DNA of 64,000 nucleotides from Marivirga salinae (lineage in GTDB: Bacteria; Bacteroidota; Bacteroidia; Cytophagales; Cyclobacteriaceae), in contig NZ_CP129971.1 of NCBI RefSeq assembly GCF_030503855.1, positions 2,418,001 through 2,482,000 of the forward strand, in the 5' to 3' direction. Under the pieces are notes generated by a model. That model was not told the DNA's origin. It saw only the letters and a program-made list of their open reading frames with translations, and searched no databases. The position numbers and the translations under genes were made by a program. This document shows, piece by piece, positions 8,787 through 20,404 of this stretch. Positions within the stretch are counted from its first letter, which is position 1. The number at the start of each line of letters is the position of its first letter.

Positions 8787-9944
8787 TTATGATAATGCTT
8801 GCTTTAAATCTTGAATTAAATCCTCTAAATCTTCAACTCCAACGCTCAATCGAATTAGAGAATCGGATAGTCCTATTTTATCCCGCTCGGCTTTTGGTAT
8901 GCTGGCATGCGTCATTGTTGCAGGATGTCCACTTAATGATTCAACTCCTCCCAATGATTCTGCTAAAGTAAACAGCTCAAATTTCTTTAAGATTTCTGTA
9001 GCTGCAGCTACAGAATTTTCTTTTAAACTAAAAGAAATCATTCCTCCGAAATCATGCATTTGCCTACTTGCAATATCATGATTTGGATGTGATTTAAATC
9101 CTGGCCAAAATACTTTGTCTACTTTAGGATGTGATTTTAAGAAGTTTGCTACTCCAGCTCCGTTTTCACAATGCCTTTGCATTCTGAGGTGTAAAGTTTT
9201 GATTCCTCTTAAAACTAAGAAACAGTCTTGCGGACCGGGTACAGCACCACTTGCTTTTTGAATAAATGCTAATTTTTCAGATAATTCTTTATTGTTTGTA
9301 GCCAATGCCCCCATAATTACATCCGAATGCCCGGCTATATATTTAGTTAAAGAATGCATGACTAGATCCGCACCTAAATCCAAAGGATTCTGCAAGTAAG
9401 GAGTAGAGAAAGTGTTATCAACACATAGTAACACATTGCTTTTCTTGGCAATATTTGCAGCGGTCTTTATGTCAATGATATTCATCATTGGGTTGGTAGG
9501 AGTTTCTACCCAAATCAATTTAGTTTTTTCTGTGATATGTTTTTCGATATTTGAAGCTTCTAACATATCAATGAAATGAAAATGAATGCCGAAGTCTTGA
9601 AATATTTGAGTGAAGATTCTGTAAGTTCCACCATAAAGGTCATTAGTGCTAATTACCTCATCACCCGGTTTTAATGTTTTGATAACAGCATCTATTGCAG
9701 CAAGTCCAGAGGCAAAGCAATGTCCATAATCTGCATTTTCCAAAGCCGCAATGCTTTTTTCTAAAGCTTCACGAGTGGGGTTTTGTGAACGACTGTAATC
9801 ATAGCCTTTATGCTCTCCTGGAGATGATTGAACATAAGTAGAGGTCTGATAAATAGGAGTCATGATGGCTCCAGTTGCTGAGTCAGGCTCAACACCAGCA
9901 TGTATGGCTTTGGTACCAAATCTGTACTTATTGGACTTACTCAT
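8787..9944 (-). CDS. Cystathionine gamma-synthase/lyase family PLP enzyme
   Basis: 385 residues, the normal length for the Cys/Met metabolism PLP family. Visible features are MTPIYQTSTYVQ, YSRSQNPTREALE (substrate and phosphate contacts), and FASGLAAIDAV. CVDNTFSTPYLQNPLDLGADLVMHS precedes the PLP-binding Lys in SLTKYIAGHSDV. Members join O-acyl-homoserine and cysteine (MetB) or cleave cystathionine. Bacteroidota members of this type are generally named cystathionine gamma-synthase, but sequence alone does not separate the two reactions. It leads an operon with the acyltransferase and gpsA; the metabolic link between them is not obvious. Confidence 0.88.
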   Translation of the reverse strand: MSKSNKYRFGTKAIHAGVEPDSATGAIMTPIYQTSTYVQSSPGEHKGYDYSRSQNPTREALEKSIAALENADYGHCFASGLAAIDAVIKTLKPGDEVISTNDLYGGTYRIFTQIFQDFGIHFHFIDMLEASNIEKHITEKTKLIWVETPTNPMMNIIDIKTAANIAKKSNVLLCVDNTFSTPYLQNPLDLGADLVMHSLTKYIAGHSDVIMGALATNNKELSEKLAFIQKASGAVPGPQDCFLVLRGIKTLHLRMQRHCENGAGVANFLKSHPKVDKVFWPGFKSHPNHDIASRQMHDFGGMISFSLKENSVAAATEILKKFELFTLAESLGGVESLSGHPATMTHASIPKAERDKIGLSDSLIRLSVGVEDLEDLIQDLKQALS

Positions 9945-9980
9945 AACTTTCTATTTTAATTATTGATTTAAAATTAGAAT

Positions 9981-11594
9981 TTATTTTGGATTTGAAGGAG
10001 GGAACAAGTTTTTCAACTTTTCCGACACCTGATTTTTTTCTTGGTATTCAGGAGATAACGAGGGCTGCCCAGGGAAGTTTTCCATATGCAAAGTTTGCGT
10101 TGGGAAAGCAAAATTGATCCCTAGTTCCTTGGCTAATTTCATTATGCTCAACAATAATTCTTCTTTATATTTCAATTCTTCTCCCCAAGTTGGTACATCA
10201 AGAAAAACATAAAACATGATGTCTAGAGAATAGGCAGACATATTATTAAAATAGATATTGTAAAAATCTTTCCAGGTTTTTGGGTGGTCATCAACTATCT
10301 TCTTCAAGCCTTCAGTAAATGCTTCAATTAGATGTGGTGGAGTGTCATAAGTAATAGTAATAGTGGTGTAAAATCTTCTGTATTTTCTTAAACCATGATT
10401 ATCCACCGCCATATCAGCTAACTTGCCATTTGGTACAGTAATCAATGAGTTTCTGAATGTCCTTACTCTTGTTGAACGAAAACCAACTTCCTCTACAGTT
10501 CCATCAATATCACCTGCAGTTACCCAATCGCCAATTTGAAATGGCTTGTCAAATAGAATCATTAATGAGCCAAAGAAATTTTTGATGGTATCTTGCGCTG
10601 CTAAAGCAAAAGCCAAACCACCAATTGAGATACCTGCAAGAAGGGCAGTAATATCAAATCTTAAATTGTTGAGGATATACAGGAAACCAATAATAATGAC
10701 GAAGATTTTCAATACTCTCTTAAGGATAGGGACAATCTGGTCGTCCATTGTAGTTTCAGTTTGGGCAGCTTTCTTCATCATGTATTCGCCCAAAATATCC
10801 ACTAATTTGTAAGCCATCATGGTACCAAAAAGCGGTAATAATGCCCTTAGCAATAAAATAAAATAATGATTGAAGGTAATAGGTAGCTGTAAGACAGGAA
10901 TCATGATGATTAAAATTCCAACAATAATTAAGAGACTAAATGGTCTTGCTACGGGCATAATATAATCATGCGCAATATTTCCATAGCCTTTGTTTTTCAG
11001 TAATTGATAAATTAACCAATCAAAAAACCAGCTTAATATTTTATGAATTAGCACGCAAATAACAATTAAAATCAGAATGCTAATATATTGCCAGGTATGT
11101 AGTCCTAAGATTTTCTGAGCACCCATTTTGGGCAAAATATTCATTAATTTGTCAGTGCCGAATGGATAAACTTGTTGATGTAGTTCTTGTACCTTATTAA
11201 TAGTCTTTTTACTGAAATACCATTTTTCATCACTTTTTTCAAGGTAAATTTGAGGGAATTCAAATTCAGATAAATAGTATCTTTTGAGGCCGGAGGAATC
11301 AGAGTAGTTTGGGTTTTCTGGAATTTCATCTATTTCGATCAAAACACCAGCCCCATCCAATACTTGCTTGAGCTGGGTAATGATTAACTCAGCATCTTTC
11401 CCTTTGAGGTATTCAGGATTTAGCGTTTTTGATGCAATTTGTGGATGAAAATCATCTTCCTGCAGGTTTTGTAGAAAGGTATTGACTGTTGCTTTTGGAG
11501 ATGATAAACTATTGGGGGGTAAAGTATTAGCATCTTCATTTTGACTAAAAGAACTATAGGAAAAAAATATAAATAGTATTAAAAAATATCTCAT
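9981..11594 (-). CDS. Mechanosensitive ion channel of the MscS family
   Basis: 537 residues. A signal peptide (MRYFLILFIFFSYSSFSQ) and a periplasmic region of about 150 residues come first. Several membrane segments follow (about 168-320). The pore helix and MscS core are seen as ALLAGISIGGLAFALAAQDTIKNFFGS, then FQIGDWVTAGDIDGTVEEVGFRSTRVRTF, the beta domain typical of MscS. Such channels open on membrane tension and release solutes during osmotic downshock. The exported N-terminal domain makes it longer than E. coli MscS (286 residues). It starts 2 bp after the stop of the 913-residue gene upstream, so the two are cotranscribed. Confidence 0.9.
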   Translation of the reverse strand: MRYFLILFIFFSYSSFSQNEDANTLPPNSLSSPKATVNTFLQNLQEDDFHPQIASKTLNPEYLKGKDAELIITQLKQVLDGAGVLIEIDEIPENPNYSDSSGLKRYYLSEFEFPQIYLEKSDEKWYFSKKTINKVQELHQQVYPFGTDKLMNILPKMGAQKILGLHTWQYISILILIVICVLIHKILSWFFDWLIYQLLKNKGYGNIAHDYIMPVARPFSLLIIVGILIIMIPVLQLPITFNHYFILLLRALLPLFGTMMAYKLVDILGEYMMKKAAQTETTMDDQIVPILKRVLKIFVIIIGFLYILNNLRFDITALLAGISIGGLAFALAAQDTIKNFFGSLMILFDKPFQIGDWVTAGDIDGTVEEVGFRSTRVRTFRNSLITVPNGKLADMAVDNHGLRKYRRFYTTITITYDTPPHLIEAFTEGLKKIVDDHPKTWKDFYNIYFNNMSAYSLDIMFYVFLDVPTWGEELKYKEELLLSIMKLAKELGINFAFPTQTLHMENFPGQPSLSPEYQEKNQVSEKLKNLFPPSNPK

Positions 11595-11596
11595 TC

Positions 11597-14338
11597 TTAA
11601 ATCTTAAATTTTAAAATACTGAAGGTGTTTTTATGACATTTATAGACATGAACTTCATTATCTTTGTTGTAATAAATCATGGCAATTTCGTCTATGCTTT
11701 CTATTGGTTGTTGATTTATTAATTGACCTTCATTAGTGTAAAGATAAGTAAAAGCTTGTTTTTTATCTGTTACGGCAATGATTTCCTTATTGGGAGCTAG
11801 TTCGTAATATTGGATTTCCATTTCTTCTTGGTTGATGTAATCCTTCTCGAACATCATTTCTCCAGATGGTTTCAATAAGCTCACCCTACTTAAGTCCTGT
11901 CTTGCTAGAATATAATTTCTTTCAGTTGCATTTTTAACAATTTTAAATAATGTCTCTTTATTCGGCATGTAAAGTTGTTCTTTATCTTTTATCTTCCCTG
12001 TGAAACTGATTTTAACTAAAGCACCACCGTTGGTAATGGTTACTAAATAGCTGGTTTCAAAGCTATTCCCAATTTCAAAGAATAAATTATTTGATAATCT
12101 GTCATTAATGTTAATGGGGAAATTAGGTTTCATTTCTCCATTTCTGCTCATAACTTTTACCGTTCCATTTTCTTGAAGTACCGCCATGAAATCCTTACTT
12201 CTTATTCTGATATGCTCTGGCATGGCAGCGATTTTATCTCTCATTTTTAATGGATCCCAATCACCTAGCATGTCACCATATTTGCTGGTTAAATAGATAT
12301 CGCCATTTTCTTTTGCGATTAGTAAGCGGTATGTTTTACTTTTATCATAATCGATCACATTAAAGTATTGGTTTTCAATGTTTTCGTTTCCAAATGTTTT
12401 TGGGAAATACTCTAATGCAATCCCATTTCTATCTAAAAGAAATACCTTTTCTGTAGTGGCAAAAGCATATTGTAATTTATTGTTTTGATAGTAATCTATT
12501 TGGAATACATCTCCTATGATAGGAGCTCCCAATGGTTCTGTCCAAATGATATCACCATTAGTTGAAATTAAATGAAGATTGAAAGCCGAATCCTGCACTA
12601 AAGTTTCAAATAGTCCTGTATTATGGTTTTTGACCACATAAGGTTTACTGATGATAGGTGCATCTATTTTAACTTGCATAACGTCATCGAAATATTTCAT
12701 TTCATTATTGACCTTATTGTCAGAATGTAAGATTTCTACATTGCTATAATATCGATTATTTTCATGACTGAACTGTATAGCTAGCATATCAAAATTCTTA
12801 ATTGGGAATTCATTTTGCTTAAAGTTATTCCTCCATTTATCGTTCAGATTATTGAGCAGTAATGTCCATGCTTGTGGTAAATTTATAAAGACGTTTAAAT
12901 TAGATTCTTGTAGTGTAGATTCAATAAACTGGTTTTCCTTTATGGATTTCCCCCATGTGTTTTCCGTTTCCATGTCTAAGATTAATTCCTTTAATGACTG
13001 GATATCATTACTGATAACCATTACATCATCAATGGATGTAAAGAAAGTATGTGAAAAGCCCTTGAAATTTTTACCTAATAAATAGTAAGGGAAATTTTCA
13101 ATCACCAATTCTCTTATTTCATTCTCTGCATAGAATTCATAATACAAGGTATCCTGTTTTAGCTGAGCAGCCTCTTCAGCTAGTTTGTTGAATTTATTCA
13201 ATCCCTCATTTTTGTCAGTCATTTTGATGAAAATGAGTTTTTTGTTTTCTGCTAAATTCTGATTACTATTTAATACAGCTTGCGCATTTTCACCAGCCAT
13301 AAATTGATGAAATTCCCTGAAATCAGTATCATATTGCTCTGCAATATGATTTCTTTTTTGTCCGAATTCACTATCTAATTTGTCCCAAAACTTAAATTTC
13401 TCATCTTGAAAAGCTTTTGAATCATCAAATCTTTCGTGAAGGACAATGGCTGTTTTAGATGGGAAATAATTTTCTAAAGTAACATCACCACCCTGTTGAT
13501 TACTGTATGTATTCAGATAACTAATGGAATCGTGAGGAAATGTGAAGCCGTTAAGATATAGATCGTCTCCATCTAAAAATAAATCAAGAAATGCGCCTTC
13601 AGAGAATTGAGAAAGAATATTAAATAGGGTAGACTGATTTGATTTAGTAAATGTTTTTACAATTTTGTCTAATCTATTGAAATTAACATATAGATTTCCT
13701 AAATCATCTTGAAAGTTGGCTATTTTAAAAACTTCTTCTATGCTTTCTTTAAAATTGTCCTCATCTTTTTCCAAGTTTCTTATTACATCCTCAACTAAAA
13801 CAGGGGAGAAGCTCCCTACAAAATTCCCTCTTAAGAGTACGTAACTAAATCTTTTGTCCGAATTTTTACTTTTTAATTCGTAGATGGTGTTTTTGTTGTA
13901 AACTCTTTCAGATTTCTCAAAATCATCAAATTTTGATTCAATTTTTTTAATAATCTCAATCTGCTCAGTGTTTTTTAAGGTTTGATAAAATACAAAATCA
14001 AAATCATCATTGGCTATAATAGACATCCCAATCAGTAAATGATTATTCCTAAAAACATCATCCAACATCCCGCTATTTCCAGACAAACTATCTAAAGCTT
14101 CAAAATTTTGCTTTAAGGAAGAAAAATATTCAATTTTTAGTAAATCCTGCCAAATAGGATTTTCTTGTATGCTGTTCCATGAATCAACTAAGTTTTTATT
14201 TTCATAAACCAAAAAAGTATTTTCTGGCACTAATGACCATGCATCTAAACTTTTTTGTTTATCCCAATAGTAATAGATTCCGTATCCGCTTGCTAATATT
14301 AAGATGAACAGAAATAGTATAATGAAGATTCTTCTCAA
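11597..14338 (-). CDS. Membrane-anchored protein of unknown function (913 aa)
   Basis: A single N-terminal membrane segment (about residues 4-25, FIILFLFILILASGYGIYYY) is followed by a large extracytoplasmic part. The stretch AWSLVPENTFLVYENKNLV recalls the start of DUF3352-type proteins, but that match is weak. The C-terminal third (after about residue 560) has repeated short strands such as NGDIIWTEPLGAP and NGDIYLTSKYGDMLGDW, suggesting a beta-propeller. No catalytic motif and no type IX sorting domain were seen. It lies 2 bp from the MscS gene and is probably expressed with it. Confidence 0.75.
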   Translation of the reverse strand: MRRIFIILFLFILILASGYGIYYYWDKQKSLDAWSLVPENTFLVYENKNLVDSWNSIQENPIWQDLLKIEYFSSLKQNFEALDSLSGNSGMLDDVFRNNHLLIGMSIIANDDFDFVFYQTLKNTEQIEIIKKIESKFDDFEKSERVYNKNTIYELKSKNSDKRFSYVLLRGNFVGSFSPVLVEDVIRNLEKDEDNFKESIEEVFKIANFQDDLGNLYVNFNRLDKIVKTFTKSNQSTLFNILSQFSEGAFLDLFLDGDDLYLNGFTFPHDSISYLNTYSNQQGGDVTLENYFPSKTAIVLHERFDDSKAFQDEKFKFWDKLDSEFGQKRNHIAEQYDTDFREFHQFMAGENAQAVLNSNQNLAENKKLIFIKMTDKNEGLNKFNKLAEEAAQLKQDTLYYEFYAENEIRELVIENFPYYLLGKNFKGFSHTFFTSIDDVMVISNDIQSLKELILDMETENTWGKSIKENQFIESTLQESNLNVFINLPQAWTLLLNNLNDKWRNNFKQNEFPIKNFDMLAIQFSHENNRYYSNVEILHSDNKVNNEMKYFDDVMQVKIDAPIISKPYVVKNHNTGLFETLVQDSAFNLHLISTNGDIIWTEPLGAPIIGDVFQIDYYQNNKLQYAFATTEKVFLLDRNGIALEYFPKTFGNENIENQYFNVIDYDKSKTYRLLIAKENGDIYLTSKYGDMLGDWDPLKMRDKIAAMPEHIRIRSKDFMAVLQENGTVKVMSRNGEMKPNFPININDRLSNNLFFEIGNSFETSYLVTITNGGALVKISFTGKIKDKEQLYMPNKETLFKIVKNATERNYILARQDLSRVSLLKPSGEMMFEKDYINQEEMEIQYYELAPNKEIIAVTDKKQAFTYLYTNEGQLINQQPIESIDEIAMIYYNKDNEVHVYKCHKNTFSILKFKI

Positions 14339-14438
14339 AGGAGTTTTGGATTTTTATGTTGCTATGCAAATATAGGATTATTAATAACTATGGACGCATT
14401 TTTCAGCTAAATATATTGTGATGGCTGAAATGGTAGTT

Positions 14439-15209
14439 TTACACTAAAATCACTTCAATTCCTTTAGCTTCTAAAGTGCTAATAAATTGCTTGGAAGCAC
14501 TTTTGTTTGTGATAATTTGATCAACATCCTCTAAATCACAAATTTTCCCAAATCCTTTCTGGCCAAACTTACTGGCATCTGCCAAAACAATCGTTTTCTG
14601 AACGGATTCAATCATTTTTGCATTCAAATGCGCCTCCATCATGTTGGAAGTTGTAAAGCCGTGCTCCAAGCTAATCCCATCCACGCTTAAGTACAATTTA
14701 CTGCAGGCGAAACTTTGCATCATTTCTTCAGCATAATGACCTACAACAGAGGAACTGCCTTTCCTGACTACGCCTCCAAGCTGTACGATTTCTATATCCT
14801 TACAGTCTAATAAAGCCATGGTAACATTCATAGCAGAAGTCAAAACGGTAAGATTAGAGTTTCTAGGAATAGCTTGTGCAAAAGCTCCTACAGTAGTTCC
14901 TGAACCAATAATGATGGCTTCATGCATTTTTAAGGACTCAACTGCGGCTTTGGCGATGGCTTGTTTTTCCTCAACATTTACTAATTGCTTTTCATCTACT
15001 GGCTTTTCGTTTACATAAGGAGAGACCAAAGTAGCGCTTCCGTGAGAGCGATAAAGCAAGCCTTTATCTTCAAGAAGTTTTAAATCTTTTCGGATCGTTA
15101 CCTTAGTGACTTCAAGTGCGTTACTTAATTCACTAACACTTACAAATCCTTCTTGTTGAAGTTGGTCTAATATGAATTTATGTCTTTCTGCAATAGTCAT
15201 TTGGTTCAA
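14439..15209 (-). CDS. DeoR/GlpR-family transcriptional repressor
   Basis: 256 residues, the family length. The N-terminal DeoR HTH reads ERHKFILDQLQQEGFVSVSE, then LSNALEVTKVTIRKDLKLLEDKG. The C-terminal phosphosugar-sensing domain carries IIGSGTTVGAFAQAIP, TSAMNV and DGISLEHGFTTSNMMEAH. Members repress sugar or glycerol genes and release DNA on binding a phosphorylated ligand. It is divergent from glpD across 125 bp. Control of the glp genes by glycerol-3-phosphate is the likely role, inferred from position. Confidence 0.88.
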   Translation of the reverse strand: MNQMTIAERHKFILDQLQQEGFVSVSELSNALEVTKVTIRKDLKLLEDKGLLYRSHGSATLVSPYVNEKPVDEKQLVNVEEKQAIAKAAVESLKMHEAIIIGSGTTVGAFAQAIPRNSNLTVLTSAMNVTMALLDCKDIEIVQLGGVVRKGSSSVVGHYAEEMMQSFACSKLYLSVDGISLEHGFTTSNMMEAHLNAKMIESVQKTIVLADASKFGQKGFGKICDLEDVDQIITNKSASKQFISTLEAKGIEVILV

Positions 15210-15289
15210 AAATATAATTAAAAGTCATAAAAAGAAACTAAAAGTAAGTAAAAAGAAAGATAAAACAATCAAAATTCTTGTTAATGCTT

Positions 15290-15318
15290 TTGATATGTTT
15301 CTTTTAGTGTTATATTTG
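15290..15318 (+). promoter_or_regulatory. glpD promoter with possible repressor half-sites
   Basis: A Bacteroidota-type promoter is visible: TTG at 15290-15292, an 18-nt spacer, and a TATATTTG -7 box (TAnnTTTG) at 15311-15318, 16 bp before the glpD ATG. An 8-bp inverted repeat, actaaaag (15237-15244) and cttttagt (15301-15308), places one arm inside the promoter. It is a candidate operator for the divergent DeoR-type regulator. The promoter match is good; the operator is a guess. Confidence 0.6.
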
Positions 15319-15334
15319 AACAAAACGAAACAAA

Positions 15335-16900
15335 ATGAATAGGAAAGAAAACATAAAGCAAATTTCAGATACGAATAAAGTTTGGGATATTGCAGTGATA
15401 GGAGGTGGTTCTTCCGGACTTGGTGTTGCTTTAGATGCTGTTTCCAGAGGGCTGAGTGTTGCTTTGTTTGAAAAATCTGATTTCGCTAAGGGTACTAGCA
15501 GTCGAAGTACGAAGCTAGTGCATGGTGGAGTCCGATATTTAGCACAAGGAGATGTTTTCTTAGTTTTTGAGGCTTTAAAAGAAAGAGGGAGATTATTGAA
15601 AAATGCTCCTCATTTAGCCCATAATCAATCTTTTGTAATTCCTATATATACTTTTTTTGACCGCTTGAAATATACAGTTGGTTTAAAAATGTACGATTGG
15701 ATGGCAGGTAAATTAAGTTTAGGAAAGTCTACTTTCATCTCAAAAGAAAAGACCATTAAGCGTTTGCCCACTATCAAGCAAGAAGGCTTAAAAGGAGGAG
15801 TGGTTTATCACGATGGGCAATTTGATGATGCTCGTCTGGCATTGAATATAGCACAAACTTGTGATGAAAAAGGAGTAGCTGTTTTAAATTATTTCAAAGT
15901 TAATCAGCTTAATAAAAATAGTGAAGGCAAAATCACTGGACTTTCTGTCAAAGACCAGTTTTCAAAAAATAGTTATGACATTAAAGCAAAGATGGTAGTG
16001 AATGCTACAGGGGTTTTTGCTGATAAAATATTGCAATTGGATAATCCTGAGGCGAAGAAAATGATTCGACCAAGCCAGGGAATTCATTTAGTTCTGGATC
16101 GCTCATTTTTATCAGGCGAGGATGCTCTTATGATCCCGGAAACAAGCGATGGGAGAGTTTTATTTGCTGTGCCTTGGCATGATAAAATTGTTGTGGGTAC
16201 TACCGATACCATGCGAAAAAAACCAAAATTAGAACCTGCAGCATTAGAAAAAGAAATTGATTTTGTGTTAGCCACTGCTCAAGAATACCTGACCAAAAAA
16301 CCCCAGAGAAGCGATGTGCTTTCTGTTTATGCGGGTTTAAGACCTTTGGCAGCTCCAACAGATGAAAGTGAAAAGACAAAAGAGATATCCCGAAGCCACA
16401 AAGTAATTGTATCTGATAGCAATTTAATAACACTTACAGGCGGAAAATGGACCACTTTCCGTAAAATGGGGGAGGATACAGTAGAGTATTTTTCAAAAAT
16501 AACAGGTGAAAAACTAAAGGACAGTACCTCAGCTGATATTAAAATCCATGGCTATTCCATTGAAAAGCCAATCGATTATCTAGGCGTTTACGGTGCCGAC
16601 AGAATAGCTATTAAAAAGTTGCAGGATGAAAATTCAGATTGGAATAAGCCTTTGCATCCAAAATATCCTTACACTCAAGCAGAAGTGATTTTTGCTTGTA
16701 GAAATGAAATGGCCATGAAAGTAGAGGATGTTTTAGCCAGAAGAATAAGAATACTCTTCCTAGATGCCCAAGCAAGTATGGATATGGCCTCAAAAGTGGC
16801 AGAGTTAATGGCAAAAGAATTAGGAAAAGAAGAAGCTTGGATTGAAGTGCAATTGAAAGATTTTAATAAATTGGCAATGCGTTATTTAATTGAATCTTGA
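15335..16900 (+). CDS. glpD: FAD-dependent glycerol-3-phosphate dehydrogenase
   Basis: 521 residues. It oxidises glycerol-3-phosphate to dihydroxyacetone phosphate and passes electrons to the quinone pool at the inner membrane. The FAD-binding fold opens with IAVIGGGSSGLGVALDAVSRG. Family stretches follow: GTSSRSTKLVHGGVRYLAQGD, VNATGVFADKI, KIVVGTTDT, and LTGGKWTTFRKMGEDTVEY near the end. It is the first gene after the divergent regulator and carries its own promoter. A 354-bp gap with a repeat element separates it from glpK, so glpK may have a separate promoter. Confidence 0.95.
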   Translation: MNRKENIKQISDTNKVWDIAVIGGGSSGLGVALDAVSRGLSVALFEKSDFAKGTSSRSTKLVHGGVRYLAQGDVFLVFEALKERGRLLKNAPHLAHNQSFVIPIYTFFDRLKYTVGLKMYDWMAGKLSLGKSTFISKEKTIKRLPTIKQEGLKGGVVYHDGQFDDARLALNIAQTCDEKGVAVLNYFKVNQLNKNSEGKITGLSVKDQFSKNSYDIKAKMVVNATGVFADKILQLDNPEAKKMIRPSQGIHLVLDRSFLSGEDALMIPETSDGRVLFAVPWHDKIVVGTTDTMRKKPKLEPAALEKEIDFVLATAQEYLTKKPQRSDVLSVYAGLRPLAAPTDESEKTKEISRSHKVIVSDSNLITLTGGKWTTFRKMGEDTVEYFSKITGEKLKDSTSADIKIHGYSIEKPIDYLGVYGADRIAIKKLQDENSDWNKPLHPKYPYTQAEVIFACRNEMAMKVEDVLARRIRILFLDAQASMDMASKVAELMAKELGKEEAWIEVQLKDFNKLAMRYLIES

Positions 16901-16963
16901 ATGAGTTTAGTTTAATATTAAGTAAGAATATTTTTTTAGGAGATTTGAGGCTTCTGGGATTAT

Positions 16964-17103
16964 AACACCCCCCTTCGCCCCCCTCAAGGGGGGAGTTGCA
17001 CGGAGTGACATTTTTTATTTTGTATATAGAAGTGTTGAAAATTGTTGTTAACTGTTGAAATAAATCTGTGAGACTGTCCCCTTGAGGGGACTTTAGGGGT
17101 GTT
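16964..17103. repeat. Inverted-repeat element between glpD and glpK
   Basis: Two GC-rich arms face each other: 16964-16993 (aacacccccc...caaggggg) and 17077-17103 (tccccttgagggg...gtgtt). They are imperfect reverse complements around an AT-rich core of about 80 bp. Each arm also holds its own small palindrome (cccctcaagggg). The element has no ORF and stands out against the AT-rich surroundings. Its layout suggests a MITE-like or REP-like intergenic repeat. It fills much of the 354-bp gap between glpD and glpK; nothing else was recognised there. Confidence 0.55.
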
Positions 17104-17251
17104 GTTAGATTAGGATGAAAGCAATTAAAAATAAGATTAAAAGTGTAAATTAATTATGTGTAAAAAAGTCAAAATATCTGCTTTATGGGAATATTTAAAG
17201 AGATGCTTTTTGAATTAATTATGGCTATTTTTTCACATTAAACTTCAATAA

Positions 17252-18754
<1,503 letters not shown>

Positions 18755-18760
18755 AAACAG

Positions 18761-19492
18761 ATGAACTATTTTGTAGCAGAATTTTTAGGTACATTTTTAT
18801 TAATATTGATGGGCTCTGGAGTGGTAGCCAATGTGGTTTTACCCAAAACTAAAGCAGCTGGTTCAGGATGGATGGTGATTACGACTGCCTGGGCTTTTGG
18901 AGTTTTTATAGCGGTGGTAGTAGCAGGACCTCATAGTGGAGCTCATATTAATCCAGCCGTAAGTTTAGCTTTGGCTTTAACCGGTGATTTCGCTTGGGAT
19001 TTATTATGGATTTATATTCCAGCACAAATTTTAGGAGCTGCTTTTGGTTCTTTTTGTGCCTGGCTAATTTATCAAAGGCATTTTGAAGCTACAGATGATA
19101 AAGGCTTGTTATTTGCCCCATTCGCAACAGCTCCTGCCATACGAGATGCGAAAACCAATTTCATCTCTGAATTTATCGGAACTTTCGTGCTAATTATAGT
19201 TATTCTATTTTCTACCCCACCTCAATTGATGGATACAAATGGTACTCCGATTGGTTTGGGTGATTTAGGAGCATTACCTGTAGCCATTTTAGTATGGGTA
19301 ATAGGTTTAGCTTTAGGCGGAACTACAGGCTATGCTATAAACCCAGCTCGTGATTTAGGTCCGCGAATAATGCATCAAATTTTGCCCATTAAAGGTAAAG
19401 GAGGGAGTGATTGGGCCTACAGTTGGATTCCAATTATTGGCCCTTTAAGCGGAGCAGCCTTTGCAGCATTTTTATACATGATTATAAAGTAA
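18761..19492 (+). CDS. glpF: Glycerol facilitator (aquaglyceroporin, MIP family)
   Basis: 243 residues with six membrane segments. The two pore half-helices carry HINPAVSLALALTGD and YAINPARDLGPR. The Asp after the second NPAR motif is the mark of glycerol-conducting GlpF rather than water-specific channels. It lets glycerol diffuse across the inner membrane. Position between glpK (6 bp) and a monoacylglycerol-lipase-like gene (13 bp) supports the assignment. Confidence 0.95.
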   Translation: MNYFVAEFLGTFLLILMGSGVVANVVLPKTKAAGSGWMVITTAWAFGVFIAVVVAGPHSGAHINPAVSLALALTGDFAWDLLWIYIPAQILGAAFGSFCAWLIYQRHFEATDDKGLLFAPFATAPAIRDAKTNFISEFIGTFVLIIVILFSTPPQLMDTNGTPIGLGDLGALPVAILVWVIGLALGGTTGYAINPARDLGPRIMHQILPIKGKGGSDWAYSWIPIIGPLSGAAFAAFLYMIIK

Positions 19493-19505
19493 TTTAGCAA
19501 TTTCA

Positions 19506-20339
19506 ATGGATAAGAAAATCTCACATTTCAAAACTTCAGATAATTTATCATTAGAAGTTCAAGAATATGTTCAATCAGATAATCCTGAGAAGATTGTTTT
19601 GATAGTGCATGGTCATGGAGAGCATGCCGGAAGATTTCAAGGAGTAGCGGAATATTTCAATGAAAAAGGGATTTCTGTTATTGCTTTAACTTTAAGAGGT
19701 CATGGTAATTCAGAAGGCAAAAAAGGACATGCCCCCAGTATGGAGCAGCTATTGACCGATATAGAATATTTTATTCGTTTTGTTAGAGTAGATTATTTAA
19801 ATGCAGACTTATACCTCTATGGACATAGCATGGGAGGAAATATTATCTTGAATTATCTGGCTAAAGATCAATCAAATGAAATCACAGCAGGTATAGCGAC
19901 TTCCCCTTGGATTAAATTGGCTTTTGAGCCACCAAAATGGAAAGTGAATTTAGGGAATTGGGTGGCAGATATTATTCCAAGTTTAATTCAACCTTCCGGT
20001 TTAAAAGCCGAGGATATTTCCAGTATAAAAGAGGAGGTCGAGAAATACGAAAGTGATCCCTTAATTCACAATAAAGTTTCAGCCAAATTATTTACTTCCA
20101 TTACAAAAGGAGGGGAGTACCTGATTCATAATACCCATAAGTTTAAGCACAAAGTATTTTTAGCCCACGGACAGCAGGATAAAATCATTTCACATGATGC
20201 AACTGCTGAATTTGCTAAAGACAGCAATTTATTCACTTTCAAAAGTTACCCAAATTCAAAACACGAAATCCATCATGATGTAGATTTTGAAAATTTGATG
20301 GGGGATATATTGGGGTGGATGGATGATAAATCTCAATAG
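19506..20339 (+). CDS. Alpha/beta hydrolase, monoacylglycerol-lipase-like
   Basis: 277 residues with no signal peptide, so cytoplasmic or loosely membrane-bound. The oxyanion region is VHGHGEHAGR, and the nucleophile elbow is YGHSMGGNI with the catalytic Ser. The acid is in HGQQDKIISHD and the His in NSKHEIHHD. HGxGEHxGR and GHSMGG are typical of monoacylglycerol lipases and lysophospholipases. It is the last gene after glpK-glpF. Release of glycerol from monoacylglycerol would feed the same pathway, which is why I prefer this reading; another ester substrate is possible. Confidence 0.8.
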   Translation: MDKKISHFKTSDNLSLEVQEYVQSDNPEKIVLIVHGHGEHAGRFQGVAEYFNEKGISVIALTLRGHGNSEGKKGHAPSMEQLLTDIEYFIRFVRVDYLNADLYLYGHSMGGNIILNYLAKDQSNEITAGIATSPWIKLAFEPPKWKVNLGNWVADIIPSLIQPSGLKAEDISSIKEEVEKYESDPLIHNKVSAKLFTSITKGGEYLIHNTHKFKHKVFLAHGQQDKIISHDATAEFAKDSNLFTFKSYPNSKHEIHHDVDFENLMGDILGWMDDKSQ

Positions 20340-20404
20340 ATTTTAAATCCTTTGGTGAAGTGAAAAAGAGTAAATTTTTGCACTTTAATTCTGGCAAAAT
20401 CATT

